Of a DNA stretch of 64,000 nt, positions 9,765 to 21,243 are shown one piece after another. Each line of letters begins with the position of its first letter. Within the stretch, counting starts at the first letter, position 1. Location: the NCBI GenBank assembly GCA_933228895.1, contig OW121852.1, positions 105,669,544-105,733,543 of the forward strand. The letters run 5' to 3'. This stretch comes from Platycnemis pennipes (taxonomy: Eukaryota; Arthropoda; Insecta; Odonata; Platycnemididae). The notes beneath the pieces were generated by a model that saw only the letters and a program-made list of their open reading frames with translations, was not told where the DNA came from and made no database searches. The position numbers and the translations under genes are program-made.

Positions 9765-11640
9765 AAGAAGCAAGTTACGTTTCCATTTCAATTGCAATGT
9801 CAATCATTTCAAAACGATCATTCTCATTGGATACGCTCAGAATATACGTATTCTCTTCTTTTAGATTTTGAACAAAGAAAGAAAATATTTTGAAAAATTT
9901 TGCATTTCATACCGTTCCCAATTTGGGCTGATACTTTGTCTCGCCTCAATTTACCACTTGAATGCTCAGCGTGAGGAAAAAGAACGTCATTAGTGATGGA
10001 AATTCGTTTTCCCCCCCGATTCTATGGTGTTTTTGCAACTTTCAGCTTCAAACTCATTTTTCTCCTCTTTATTCACATTCTGGCAGAGAAACTTGATGCG
10101 GGACTTAAAACTCCCTCAATTAATTTTGGAATCTTGAAAAAAGCGCGCCCATCGACTTCGCGAGCCTTAGTGACTAAGGCAGTGGACGGCCCATTTAATT
10201 ATGTGGTCTCAAAATAATCTCTGAATACATAAATTGTTCTTCGGAGACGAGGTTCTGGCCAATTATTCTTTTTCTTCAGTTTCCAAGTAATTTAATCCAT
10301 TATTCTCAAGATCCCATTTTCCTCTACCAATTAGTCGTCTTTCAGTCGTGAATTTTATTTAATATTTGTTTTTTTCAGTATTTTTCCCCAATTTTAAGAG
10401 AATGCGAGAGATAGAATGTTCTTACATCTACGTTCTCTAAGATGTGATCACAAATTTTGCTACCGTATAGTTTCCATGTTTACATCTCTTTTAATCGTTA
10501 GCGGTTTTATCAATGTATTAACAAGGTGCTATCCATAGCATTATGTTGCTGGTTCACACGCAATCTAGCAGAACTTTCAAATTGCGAAGAATTAGACTGC
10601 CGCAGTTATTTTCAAAATTTTGTGCAAAATTCTTGACTCCCCCCATTCCGTAGGTTTAAATTGTGTATTTTATCACAGGGATAATTTAAGTTTTTTAATC
10701 TTATGGGTAAATTCCATGACTATTCTAACCTTTCTGAGAAATGTGAAATATTTATATACAGGAATGTTACTTGTTTCCTGTAACGATATGTTTCCATTCA
10801 TCATTTTAACTTAAAACAGGCTTCCTGCTTCTCACTTTGGCTTTGACCGCTTGATCACATTACGGAAATATTAATTTTTATTGTTATTTTCTGGTGAAAA
10901 TTCGCTAAAATTTTCACTATACAAATTTTATTCAATTTGGCTACAATAAATGGTAGCTAGGATTCTCATATCTTAACCCTTTTGGCTATTTTCAGTTTGA
11001 AATGCCCTATTTTTTCCCCTGAAAAAACTCAGTCTCTTTACCATTTGTGCCGTGTTCCTATAAGCAAATGTAAAACGAATTTCTCCCTGAGAAGCATTAG
11101 ATCGCGATATTTGGCTAGCCTCAATGACAACATTATTTGTGTCCTGTAAAAGCGGTCATCATTATAGTTGTAACTTGTTAACTGTAACTTGTACAGTGGG
11201 TTTGTGTTAGAAACAGTAGGGGTTATCTCTAATAGTTAACCAAGGAGTCAAGTGGTATAAACACAATTTGGTGTGTTAAAACCGCTGATTACAACCTCAT
11301 TCTTTGTTTACACTTGTGTTTTATATCATCTGGAGGCTCTATAGTCGAGACAGATGAGAATAGCTGAAATTAATGATATTGTAGCGAGCGATTCAGATAC
11401 ACAAAATTTCCAAAACATTTTCGTTTGTACCGGATGACTCCTTGGTTACCTATTCGAGATAATGCCGACGGTTTAAAACACACTTCACCAGCGGAGGGAT
11501 AAGCTGACAAATGTCAGTGTTGATATTCATCGATTATTTACCTCTAATAAAAGGCATCTATTAATCCTCTGTTAACTATCCATCGGAACTTTAAGCGAAT
11601 AATCAAAACACTGAACTTGAAATTCTCTAAAAAAAGACAG
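9765..11640. other. No supported gene
   Basis: AT-rich. Open frames of 64-74 codons (9993-10217, 10620-10814) have no recognisable family. No repeat assignment was possible. Confidence 0.45.
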
Positions 11641-11647
11641 TAAAATC

Positions 11648-11681
11648 AAATGTCTACCTCAAAACGTGGAGGTAGACATTT
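11648..11681. repeat. Perfect 13-bp hairpin
   Basis: AAATGTCTACCTC (11648-11660) pairs exactly with GAGGTAGACATTT (11669-11681) across the loop AAAACGTG. It lies about 90 bases from a second perfect hairpin. Confidence 0.8.
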
Positions 11682-11768
11682 TATTGAAACACAAAACGGT
11701 TGAACATACTTCAAGCGAAGAAAAAGTCGAAAATACAATAATTCTGTTGAACTCCAGCTGCCCTAAGG

Positions 11769-11809
11769 AGGTTAAAATATACTATAGAGGAACTAGTATA
11801 TTTTAACCT
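11769..11809. repeat. Perfect 16-bp hairpin at the LINE 3' junction
   Basis: AGGTTAAAATATACTA (11769-11784) pairs exactly with TAGTATATTTTAACCT (11794-11809) around a nine-base loop. The right arm runs into the 3' end of the minus-oriented RTE-like fragment, so the hairpin may mark the insertion site. Confidence 0.8.
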
Positions 11810-12165
11810 TGTCCTTTGTCCATTTGTCCTTCAACGATTGTCTTCATCGGGCCATCATGTCCCATGATGTGGCCGATTAAGTTTTCCCATCTTCTTCTTA
11901 TGGTATTCAGAAGACTTATCTTTTCTCCCACTCTTCTTAGGACTTCCTCGTTACTTACTCGGTTGATCCATTTAATCTTCACCATTCTTCGGTAGCACCA
12001 CATTTCGTTTACTTCCACCCTTTTCTTCTCCGCAGCTGTCATTGCCCATGCCTCACTGCCATAAAGAAATATTCACGAGATGTACCTTCTGATGAATTCT
12101 CTCCTTACTCAAGCTTGTGTTTCCAGCTAAGTAGATTCCTCTTCTGATAGAATGCTGTCTTACTT
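11806..12165 (-). mobile_element. RTE-like LINE fragment (C-terminal RT region)
   Basis: On the minus strand it encodes the family text VNEMWCYRRMVKIKWINRVS, NEEVLRRVGEK, ENLIGHIMGHDGPMKTIVEG (11815-12040). Its upstream part (YGSEAWAMTAAEKK-like, TYIW region) runs to about 12165 with breaks. It is truncated at both ends: the 3' UTR and trinucleotide tail present in other copies are missing. Confidence 0.88.
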
Positions 12166-12380
12166 TTTTCCTCTTAAGCGATATATAATAACTAGAGACA
12201 ATATATTTTATCATTAATGAAAAAAATGGTAAATTTGAAGTATAAATAAGCGGTTATAGAAGCGTAAATAGAATTAAAGACCAACCAATAAAAAGTGCCG
12301 AGGGTATGAGAATTCGAATGCTTCATTGTGACATGAAATTTATATAGGAGAAAAACTGCCATACCTTTCACGTTACTTCA

Positions 12381-12407
12381 CTTCAGGGCACTTGTGGTGC
12401 CCTGAAG
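12381..12407. repeat. Perfect 11-bp GC-rich hairpin
   Basis: CTTCAGGGCAC and GTGCCCTGAAG flank the loop TTGTG. No U tract or gene is adjacent. Confidence 0.75.
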
Positions 12408-12409
12408 CA

Positions 12410-14410
12410 TGCAATCTACACGTAAAAGTGATATATCGACCGCGCAATGTCACTTGGTGATATCGCACGATATTGCACATCTCGACGTGTCACAAAACAC
12501 AAGCTACTGCATATCACAATAAACTCACACTACGAGATGTATCGTATCGCATGGTATGGCAATATTATCGTATATACATCATATCACTTAGTATCGCAAA
12601 ATATTGCGTAACTACATACCTCCGCCAAGCTGTGGAGCGATTTCACATTCAAGTCTTATATAGCTGTGAATTCGTTCATCGCGTTACCCCACATCCCTGA
12701 TGAGAAAAATAACAAGCTGTTCAACTGTAGGTATACATGGGATAAATCAGATGGCAGTACTCTTGTTGACCTACTTGAGTCAAATATGCTATTTAAAATC
12801 TGTCAAGCTGTAAAATTATGGCGGTGAATTGTACATTCTTCTTTTTAACGATATTTTATAACTGAATAAATATTGTACTAGGGTAAACGATCCACTTAAC
12901 TCACGCTCCGTACACTTCAACACTAAATTTAAGTCAAAGCTATAAAAGGAAGATTTTATCAACAGATGAACTTTTCATCTATCCCGCAGCAAGGAAACGA
13001 TGTCACCACACCCTGGACAATCCTTTTTTCCCAAAGTTGCAAGCTAGTCATGAAAAAACTGCGCTTGCATTGGAATTCCAGAGACATTCTGTTCAGCCGA
13101 CCGAGGACTGGTATTAATCATCGGAGATATTAAGCCGGGCAACTGATACTTACGGAGATACGTATCAGGACCTGGGAGGTTGGAGGTAATCCCACGGAAT
13201 CCCGATGGCTTTTGTCTTTTTTCCCACCCATCCCTTCGTGAGGGCAGAAGGTTCCTGACCTCGATTCGGTTAGCTGGGGATGAGGAGGGTGGACAACCAA
13301 GTAACCGGACGGGAAGAGAGGTCAGAGAAAGGGTTCTGGGGATGGAGAGACGGCGCGGGAACCCCGAGCATCCTCTTAACTGGGGGAACGGAGGGGCTTG
13401 AGGATGGAGGGAATAAAAAGAGTTCGGGAATCGGGTCTACCTGGAAATCGATGGACAGAGGCTTGGATTAGGGGTGTTTGCGATCGATGCATAAGGGGAA
13501 GGCAGTCCCACCGGTGGAGGTGTGTGCCCCGGTAGCTGACGATGTTCGAAAGGGGGTGGTGGAGGGGTTTGCTACGACGAGGAGTCCCCGAGCATGAAAA
13601 AATGAACGTGTAGCCCTAGTCTCTCCCAGGGTGCAAATGGGAGCAACGGGGGTGAAAAGAGAACGGCCAGTGATCCGAAACTAATGCCGATGCGGTCGCC
13701 CCGAGGATGACTTGGTGCAAACAGGAAAAGAAATCCTTTCGTAATTATATGTTCCTCTGATTCCTATGTTTGTGTGGATTAAATCCCCTCTTCTTTTCCG
13801 CAAAAGAAATCAGTTTCCATCCGAACGGATATCCCAAACATCACCCTTCCAAAAGAAAAAAGGTGCAGAGATTTCCTTCTTGTCAACTCCGGTATTCAAC
13901 TGGGTAGGATGACGGTACGTCTGTCATTGATTGCACGAACACAATACAAATGAGATGTCACTTGGTAAATTTTAGCTTTTACGTCACCTTTATTTTGTTC
14001 GTATTGTATACTCATTACTCTATCGATGCTCGTGTGTATTTATAATTTCTCTCTACTAACCAATGGAGAATCAGTAATTGTATAATCAAAATTAGAGCAT
14101 TGGAGACGTTTTTTTCACATACTGAAGCTTCTGTGTACATTAAGAAAATGAGAAATATATGGCACTCAAGGATAAGAAAAATTAGGGGTTGATATCAAAA
14201 TGAGAAGCATGTTGGTACACAAGGGGTCTATTGCTACAAATTTACGTATCCCTTAAAATATAAATATCAATTGGTGCAACTAGAAGAAGTTACTTTTCAC
14301 AATGAAATTTGTTCGTATGGGCTAAGGTAGTGACTACACTAAGAGGACATTTGTTCCAACAAAGGAGAGTTTTCATTTTGTAATTGAATTAAAAGTTTTA
14401 GTTTATCGCG
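12410..14410. other. No supported gene: degenerate ATATCGCA repeats, then a purine-rich block
   Basis: At 12430-12610 variants of the phrase ATATCGCACGATATTGCA recur several times. At 13180-13560 a G/A-rich block opens chance frames of 63-73 codons on the plus strand. The remainder is AT-rich with nothing recognisable. Confidence 0.4.
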
Positions 14411-14411
14411 T

Positions 14412-14660
14412 TGATGAAGTTGTTAGAGTTACTTTAGTTACTTTACTCTCACTTGGAGGGCCCAAGTTCGGACTCCGGCAAGGGAAGATATTTCTCATTG
14501 GCAAACCGGCCGCTACTTGATTTGTGGAGAATATTTGAGTGCAGTGCTCCGTCCGTCTGAAGGGGCATTATATAGTGGTCCCCTTGGCAACTTTCGTTCA
14601 GAGCTGGATAATTCCAAAGCCGAGTTTCTCTCCACTATTTGTTCTTACTCATTCATTCGC
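14412..14660 (+). mobile_element. Long tRNA-derived SINE (core family)
   Basis: The head has a degraded A box and a B box (AAGTTCGGACTCC near 14463). After it comes the family core: TACTTGATTTGTGGAG, CAGTGCTCCGTCCGTCTGAA, GTCCCCTTGGC, TTTCGTTCAGAG, GTTTCTCTCCAC. The same blocks, in the same order, occur at 27.6, 30.7, 35.6 and 50.1 kb. The 3' part is missing. Confidence 0.75.
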
Positions 14661-14699
14661 ATCCTTGTAACTTTCCTCCCGGCCTGAAGCGTCTGTAAG

Positions 14700-15710
14700 T
14701 GCAGGTACCGATTCTAAAATACAAACGATCTTAGCAAGGAAAATATTTGAGAGAATGGCAGTATTGATCGCAGCATTGCACATGTCAAAAACCTGGACTT
14801 AGAAGAAAAGAAGATAGAAGTAATTTCAGACCTCTAAAAGTTAGACTACGATGAATAAGGAGAAAGTTTGTAGGGGTAGGAAGGAGTTTGGAAGTGCAAA
14901 GTAGCAGCCATATCAAAGCTAGAAGGACTAGCAGTTGAAGATATTTGAAAACAAAATGGATGGATGCAGAATTAATACACGGTTTTGATCGCTTTGGGGT
15001 CAATGAAGATATTACTCTTGCTGAGAAATATCGATATTGAGGAAAAGAGGAACTTTCAGATTGAGTCACTCTCTTTATGTCACACACCAACCTCTCTCTT
15101 TTTACCTTCTAGGTCACACACCAACCAAGCGTATGAAAAGAAATATAAGATACTCAGGCAACACGTTGAGTTTTAAATCATTAAATTTCTCCCTTTGTCA
15201 CATAACATAAATGATTGAATCCACATCAAATTCCCGATTTATCTGGCAGTCTTTATTTCCAAAAGGTGTAATTAACATTTAAGTTATTACTTCTTTGGAG
15301 GGAAAATAAACGTTTCGAGAAAAAACAGTACGTATTTAATTATGTACTTCAATGAATGTATTTTCCACCGGACTTTACGGTGCCTTTCTGAAGGAGTCGT
15401 GAAGTTGTCTTAATATTGACACTCTTTCTAGCCTCAGACAAGAGATGACAGATGACCCACCCAGATAGCAATCTCTCCTTACAATTCTCCTCCTTTCCAC
15501 CCTAATTCGAGGGAGGTCATTCAAATTCAACCCTCATTAAGGTCGCCCCCTTCAAATTTCTCACTTCTTTTCCCAAACACTCGGATGGAGTGAGGCAAAA
15601 CTCAGGCGTTCATTATCGTTCTCTGTTCTGAGCCACAGAAAACTCCACTAAACTTCATTTTGGGCCCTTTATCTCGACTGACGACCAAAAATTACCTTAA
15701 AACCTACTTA
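14700..15710. other. No supported gene
   Basis: AT-rich. A 101-codon minus-strand frame at 14785-15090 encodes a hydrophobic, Leu/Ser-rich chance-like protein. No repeat family was recognised. Confidence 0.4.
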
Positions 15711-15714
15711 TACT

Positions 15715-15860
15715 GGGATATAGTCATTCTAGATGTTAGAGTAGTTGCTTTCCATCTAGAAGGTCTTGGTTTTAATCGATCAGCAGGGTCAGAGATTATT
15801 TATTCAACGAGATGCCGTTTCTACTCGAGTGGTTCGTGGGGAAGACATCAATCGCAGTTC
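15715..15860 (+). mobile_element. Probable decayed tRNA-derived SINE
   Basis: GATGTTAGAGTAGTTGC resembles an A box and GGTTTTAATCG a worn B box. These are followed by CAGCAGGGTCAGAG and CTACTCGAGTGGTTCGTG, which fit the order of the long SINE family (head, then the ACTTGAGTGCC segment). Similarity is weak. Confidence 0.4.
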
Positions 15861-15864
15861 TACG

Positions 15865-17560
15865 TCAGAGTTAAAGTTAAACAGTGGACACATCTGCGAG
15901 TTAGTTTAATGGTATGATAACACCAACGCGGATTTTTCTCCATTCTTTTCAGTTCCCTGATAAGACCCACCCTTACGCAATTATCGGCCAATCCTTAGTG
16001 ACACAGCCGCCGGACACCTTCCCAAAATAACAAATTAAACGTACTTCGCACCAAACAGCATTTTTCCTATAGCATATTGTGCCACGAGTAAAGTGCTGAA
16101 ATTATGGTAACTAAATTTATATATGCGTGTGATAAGTTCTTATTTGATCACAAATCTAAGACGATTTATGAGATAAAAAGGTTGTGAAATACAGAGGAAG
16201 GTCATATCATGGTCGTATAAACTAAAAACCCTCTCCAAAGTAAAAATACTCCTTTGTGCAACATCATATCAACTAACGCCAAACGGCGAGCTAGAATTCC
16301 TTATTTTAAAAAACATGACTACTTCAATGCTTAACATTACCTTTTAATGAAACGCACGTATAATTATTTGAATAAATGTGTCCCACTTGCCAATATATTT
16401 CAAGCATTCGAATATTGCGATCATATATCGGATCTACCTTTTTTCTCTTCCGTGAAATTATACAACATAATCCGCCAAAAAAGTGCCCAAATAAAATAAG
16501 CCGACTCCTGGCATGATGTTAGATCCCAACAAGATAGTTATTGAACAAATGTTTCCCATTTTAGTGTAAATGTATTCCTCTTAAATCATGAAGTAGTTAT
16601 GAATGATTGTGTTGTGTTTTGATATCAATTCTGCAGATGTAATGAAAGATTCAAATTTAGTTTAGGCAAACAACATGTCCTCTTCCTACGAGATACCATA
16701 TGAGGTTGTTAAGGCAAATTGAATGTAGGACACTCATGAAAGGTACCTAGATTTTATAAGCGCAAATAATCGCAGCGGATGCCCTGGGCCTTATGAATTT
16801 AGAAGCTCATCAACGACGGACCCAATTGTTTTTGCTTCTCCTCATTTATCTATAATCTGACGAAATATCAACTGGGAGAGAAAAATTTTCGGACTAATTT
16901 CCGAACATATTCATCTACCACTCTTAATTTTGGAAGCCACCACAAGAACGGACAACTACTAACCTCAAACTATCATCCTACAGGAGAGAAACCTTCATTT
17001 AAACAATTTTTGCAATTAATTTTGCTACTCGCTAATTGTTCAAGAATCATCTAATACAACAATCATGTGTTGTTTACTTATTATAATTCAGGCACGGAAA
17101 AAACCTTAAACTCTATATTTTACCATAGCAATTATCTTCTCGGCCACTCTCTGTGCTCCAATATTGCCTCTTATAGAATGAGGAAAATTGGCATTTAAAT
17201 CTGATTGTAGATAGATGTACCACAAACTTAAACTTCACCACCCTTGTAGACATTTATCAACCTCGATCTAGCAAAACTTGGGTAACACTACTAAACCTGG
17301 CCATAAACCTAAGTTTCTTTCACTGCACATATCCAATTTCTAGATACTCTACTTAAAACTACTATGAGAGAATAAATCTGGCTATTATATGCTTTTAGCA
17401 TATTCTTGGCGGAGTCTCGCTAATGAAAAACGACAAATCATTTAGGCTTTATTAAAAAACCGCGGTGCATTATGGGCGAAGCGTAACTGTTTAAATTCCT
17501 CCTCCCAAATGAGGATATTCCTAACATGCGCACTTAGTTCCTCTTCATTGCAGGGGTCTG
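15865..17560. other. No supported gene
   Basis: AT-rich sequence without recognisable coding or repeated structure. Confidence 0.45.
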
Positions 17561-17568
17561 CTGGGACC

Positions 17569-17576
17569 TATATAAG
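17569..17576 (+). promoter_or_regulatory. TATA-box-like site
   Basis: TATATAAG sits in a locally GC-richer context about 160 bases before a 104-codon open frame (17728-18042) that I cannot assign. It is a good core-promoter match in isolation, but in AT-rich DNA such a match is expected by chance. The frame's first codon is TTG. Confidence 0.2.
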
Positions 17577-18049
17577 CCCATTCAAATGTAAATCCCTTAC
17601 AGCACTCGCATTCCTGTGCCGAGCCAAGTAATAGACAAAGCTTCCGCCCGAGCAAGGGTCCCTCGCATCCACAAGCGCTCTCTACGCGGCAAAGCACTTG
17701 AATTCTTAATTATTCAAAGGCCTTCCCTTGTCGTTTCCAAGGTCCCGGAGTATCATTGGGGGAGAGGCATGTGACCTGTTGAGGGGGAGGTATCGTAATA
17801 TTCTCCCGCATTTCCAGTTGCACGTAAGGCCAGACGCGAAAGTGGAAAGACGCCTGTCGCAGATTTCAACACGCGACGTCTTGAGAATGAAGCATGAGAC
17901 TGCGTCTTGCTCATCGCAACCACTTGTTCTCCCGCGAGACGTTTCTGAGGCGTTTATCTCTCGCGTGGCTAAGGAGCCAACTACGCTCGGATTGTCAACG
18001 CCTGACAGCGAGGTGGTGGAGGAGACGCAGATGGTTGTCTGAGAATAGG

Positions 18050-19145
18050 ATCTCGGCTCGGGAAAAATGACTGTTCAGGGGGAAAGGATTTGAGGAAAAG
18101 GATCCGACCGACCCCAGGAAACTTTCCCACGTGGACTATCTGTGTACTGATATGCTCTGGCCGAGCGGAGAAAGTGGTCTCTAAGTACGGCATTTTGTTG
18201 ACCTGAACGGAAGTGGAAGCAATTATTGAGCACAATGTATGCTATCACCAAGTAAATCTTACTAACTTTACCGTTAAAAACATATGATAGATGCCAGTTT
18301 TACTTTTTCATGTCCTTTTTAATTTGATCGTAACTCGATGCAAGTTAAAAAACTTTTTAACATGAGCGATAGTTGTATGCTACCTTTCATAATCATTCTG
18401 AATTATAAACGAAAAACAGAAATTATTTAACTTAATTTTTGAAATGTTCGTTCAATTTAAATACGTTATTTTATTTGTTATTACCTTTTCATTAATAGTG
18501 CTATGCCGGTAAAGACAGGTTGTCATGCGCGAAATTATTTTTTATCCCGAATCCTATCATTTATATAATATCAGCATCCACCTCCTCCTCTGCATGTGAA
18601 AAAAAAGGAAAACAAGACTCAAACGCGCAGTAGAGAACGGTATTAATACCCAGAGGGGATGTGTGGAACGTAATATAGTAAGGAAAGAAAATTATAAATT
18701 GGAAACATATCGTAAATATGTAATTTAGATCAAATTTCAAGAACTTGCACAGTGAATCGTAAGAAAATACGTAGCAAAATTGAAAAGCCAATTCATCACT
18801 TTTACCAACGCTCTGAATCACAAGATGATAAACTAAATGTTTGATGAAACATCATAACCTTGTTATCATTCTTGCATAGCTTAAAGTTAGATTTAACAAA
18901 CTAAGTGAGTACTGGACCAAAATATACAGCTAGGAAATTATTAAACAAACATTTTTGCAGTTTTTACGGTTATATCTATCGAAAATTTGATTGCTGAACA
19001 TTCAGCAATTTTCTCGCTTGAATTTCATAAATTTTCTCACCTGAGGTTGCCGTGTCATTGTGAAGTTCGAATTGTGGGAAATAGTTCAGAATTTCCCTCA
19101 TTGTCAGTAGGAAATGAGATTTTATTTCATATTAAATAGGAATTG
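18050..19145. other. No supported gene
   Basis: AT-rich. The only structure noticed is a small hairpin at 18990-19009 (ATTGCTGAA/TTCAGCAAT, two-base loop). Confidence 0.45.
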
Positions 19146-19149
19146 TGAA

Positions 19150-19312
19150 ACGGGAAGATAGGAAAAGGCAGACCTCGTATGAGGTATATGGAGCAAGTTG
19201 TTAAGGATGTAAAAGAGAGGAGCTATGTTAATATGAAGAGTTTGGCCGATAGAAGAATCGAGTGAAGGGCTTCGTCAAGCCAATCCTAGGATTGTTGACC
19301 CTTGATGATGAA
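19150..19312 (+). mobile_element. RTE-like LINE 3' end
   Basis: GGAAAAGGCAGACCTCGTAT, GAGGTATATGGAGCAAG, GTTAAGGATGTAAAAGAGAG, GATAGAAGAATCGAGTG and CCAATCCTAGGATTGTTGAC then TGATGATGA give the last coding stretch (VKDVKER, RRIEW) and the family 3' end. It is cut 5' within the coding region. This copy supplies the unoccupied reference for the nested insertion at 52.9 kb. Confidence 0.85.
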
Positions 19313-19314
19313 AT

Positions 19315-20150
19315 AAATTTAAAGTCAAGGCGCCACGTTGATTTTCTGAAGAAAATCGGATACCAAGGCATTGAATACAGCAAAATAATGGCATGCCATA
19401 CGCACGCAACAACTGTCAAAAAGTCAACTTTTTTATTATAGAGTTATCAGTGTCTGCTAAAATGAGAACTAAATTTTGCGCAATCATTTTCACTTCAATA
19501 ACGGTCTAGTTGAATGCCAACAAATCATGCTACAAAAATCAGCCTCTATAAGCGTACATCCCTGTAAGACCGTTGAGGCCTCCAAGATCCCCCTTAATTT
19601 CCCATGAGATATTCCCAAAAGCTTGGGGGTACCGTAACCCTCAGGGGGGGGGGGCAGTAACTTGGCTCTTAAGGCGACAGATCCCAAGTGGAGCGGCTAC
19701 AAATTTCTTCAGAGTCCTAGGAACTGAATCCTTACAAAATGCCCACGTATTTCAGCAAATTTCATCTCAAATCCCCTGGATTAATATCTGCGGTAATTCA
19801 GCCTTTAACAACTATCCATGGATGCCAATCTCAGCCAGCTGCTAATAATTTAACGTTGCCTCCTAAGTAAACCAATTTTCCAGTCACGAGTTTTCACAAA
19901 GTATTTTAATTAAGTAATGATTTAGCACAGATAGTAAAAATATAATTTCGAGAGATGGAAGCAAAACAAAATTAAATTGTACACTTTGTAGCATGATGAG
20001 ATGAAAGGATGTGACACTATTAGAGAAAAAAATCAATCCTCCAAGAATTGAGCCACGCATTTGCGAATATATATTTATTGATACACAGAGAGCATACTGA
20101 GAGAGTTGCAAAGGATTCAAAAGAAAACAGATCGAGTTCATGTGATTAAT
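19315..20150. other. No supported gene
   Basis: There is a G9 run near 19645. Short frames on both strands have no recognisable family. Otherwise AT-rich. Confidence 0.4.
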
Positions 20151-20159
20151 TGGTTCACT

Positions 20160-20435
20160 GAATTAAAAAATTAGTTTTTCGCGGTTTACCTTCCGTCTGG
20201 CCCTTCGACCTATGGGTGGCTCTACCAGGAGCAACTTTAATTGATCTCGCCAGCCCAATTCTAGGGGCCATAACAGCACGCAAGCCTCTTCCCACCGCAT
20301 CAAGGCTCACGGAGAGAACGTGAGAATGGCAATGAATAAGTATTCTGATCATCATGAGGAAATCCAAAAAACATGAAGTGTATTATAAGATCTAGTGTTT
20401 TCCCGGCGAATACTATGAAGAAATGTTTCTCGGGC
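20160..20435 (-). other. Unassigned sequence 3' of the ribozyme-like motif
   Basis: On the minus strand this continues directly from the hammerhead-like motif and contains a 70-codon frame (20155-20367) of unknown type. It is GC-richer than its flanks. It may belong to the element that carries the ribozyme motif, but no protein family is recognisable. Confidence 0.35.
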
Positions 20436-20436
20436 T

Positions 20437-20516
20437 TGGCACCGGTTAATAGGCTCCATTACTGCCAACGTTTCAAAAAGCAACTCGCTCTTCATCATCA
20501 GGGCTTCTGAGTGCCG
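20437..20516 (-). ncRNA. Hammerhead-ribozyme-like motif with intact core
   Basis: Minus strand: CTGATGA (20501-20495, exact CUGANGA), one extra T, then helix II GAAGAGC/GCTTTTT with loop GAGTT (seven pairs including G-T pairs, 20493-20475). GAAA (20474-20471) follows, then the self-complementary ACGT helix III, and T at 20467 as the H residue. Helix I next to the core is GCC (20504-20502) with GGC (20466-20464), and an outer helix GGCAC/GTGCC (20515-20511 with 20442-20438) is possible. This is the layout of a type I hammerhead with a minimal helix III, known from Penelope-like retroelements. No Penelope protein is nearby. The extra base after the core A recurs in the other motifs in this window. 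Confidence 0.65.
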
Positions 20517-20528
20517 GATTTTATTATT

Positions 20529-21040
20529 GCAGTTCTTCACCTGGTTTCTGAACCTCTGCTTCACTAAAATGTAGTCAATTTGAAATCTTCTTCAGTCTCC
20601 GGACCTTTTTACAGGTATATCTTCTCCGCTGGTGGTTTTTAAACAATGTGTTGACCACCTCCAGCTTGTGTTGTTTGAATAATACTATAAGTCTTTCTCC
20701 TCTCTCGTTTCGATTTCCCAAGCCATATTTTTCTGTTATTCTTCCATCTTTACCTTCGCCAATGACAGCGTTCCAGTCTCCTGAAATAATGAAGTTTTCT
20801 TCTCTCTTTACGTGCTTAATTACTTCCGTGATATCCTCATAGACCTCTTCCACTTCATCATCTCCGTAGTCCGACGTAGGCATGTAAAGTTGTACCTCGA
20901 TGGTGTCTGTAGGCTTAGTCTGAATCTTCACCATTATAATCCTCTCACTGTACTGCAGGAAGCTCTTCACACGCCGTCCTGCACTCTTTCTGAGCATTAT
21001 GCCTACTCCAGCGTTACCGTTTTTTGATCCAGCGTGAATA
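20529..21040 (-). mobile_element. RTE-like LINE, endonuclease domain fragment, frameshifted
   Basis: The minus strand encodes part of an APE-type endonuclease: NAGVGIMLRKSAGRRVKSFL near the start (20940-21030), then FIISGDWNAVIGEGKDGRI (the D-W-N-A motif, near 20755), GLGNRNERGERLIVLFKQHK, and RRRYTCKK. A base gained in an A run near 20610 and a TGA break the frame. The text then resumes in another frame as QIDYILVKQRFRNQVKNC (to about 20529), where the D-Y-I-L motif is kept. The element ends abruptly there and is joined to the ribozyme-like sequence. No reverse transcriptase follows, so the copy is dead. Confidence 0.88.
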
Positions 21041-21041
21041 A

Positions 21042-21160
21042 TTCTATAATTTATTATTGCTAATCTTAATTATGCATAATTTGTAGGGCATGTCTGGTGA
21101 GAATTCACCCCCTGCCACATACCATCATCGTGGCTTACAGGGTGTTATGTAAATGTAAAT
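21042..21160 (+). mobile_element. CR1-like LINE tail
   Basis: AATTTGTAGGGCATGTCTGG, TGAGAATTCACCCCCTGCCA, CATACCATCATCGTGGCTTA, CAGGGTGTTATGTAAATG. This is the family tail plus a short piece of AT-rich 3' UTR. It abuts the 5' side of the oppositely oriented endonuclease fragment. Confidence 0.75.
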
Positions 21161-21243
21161 ATACTCTCGTCTCGCGGCAATGCAACCAACGTAAGTAAAG
21201 AAAGCTTGAACATTCCATACCTTACAAACAGCAATGTAACTTT

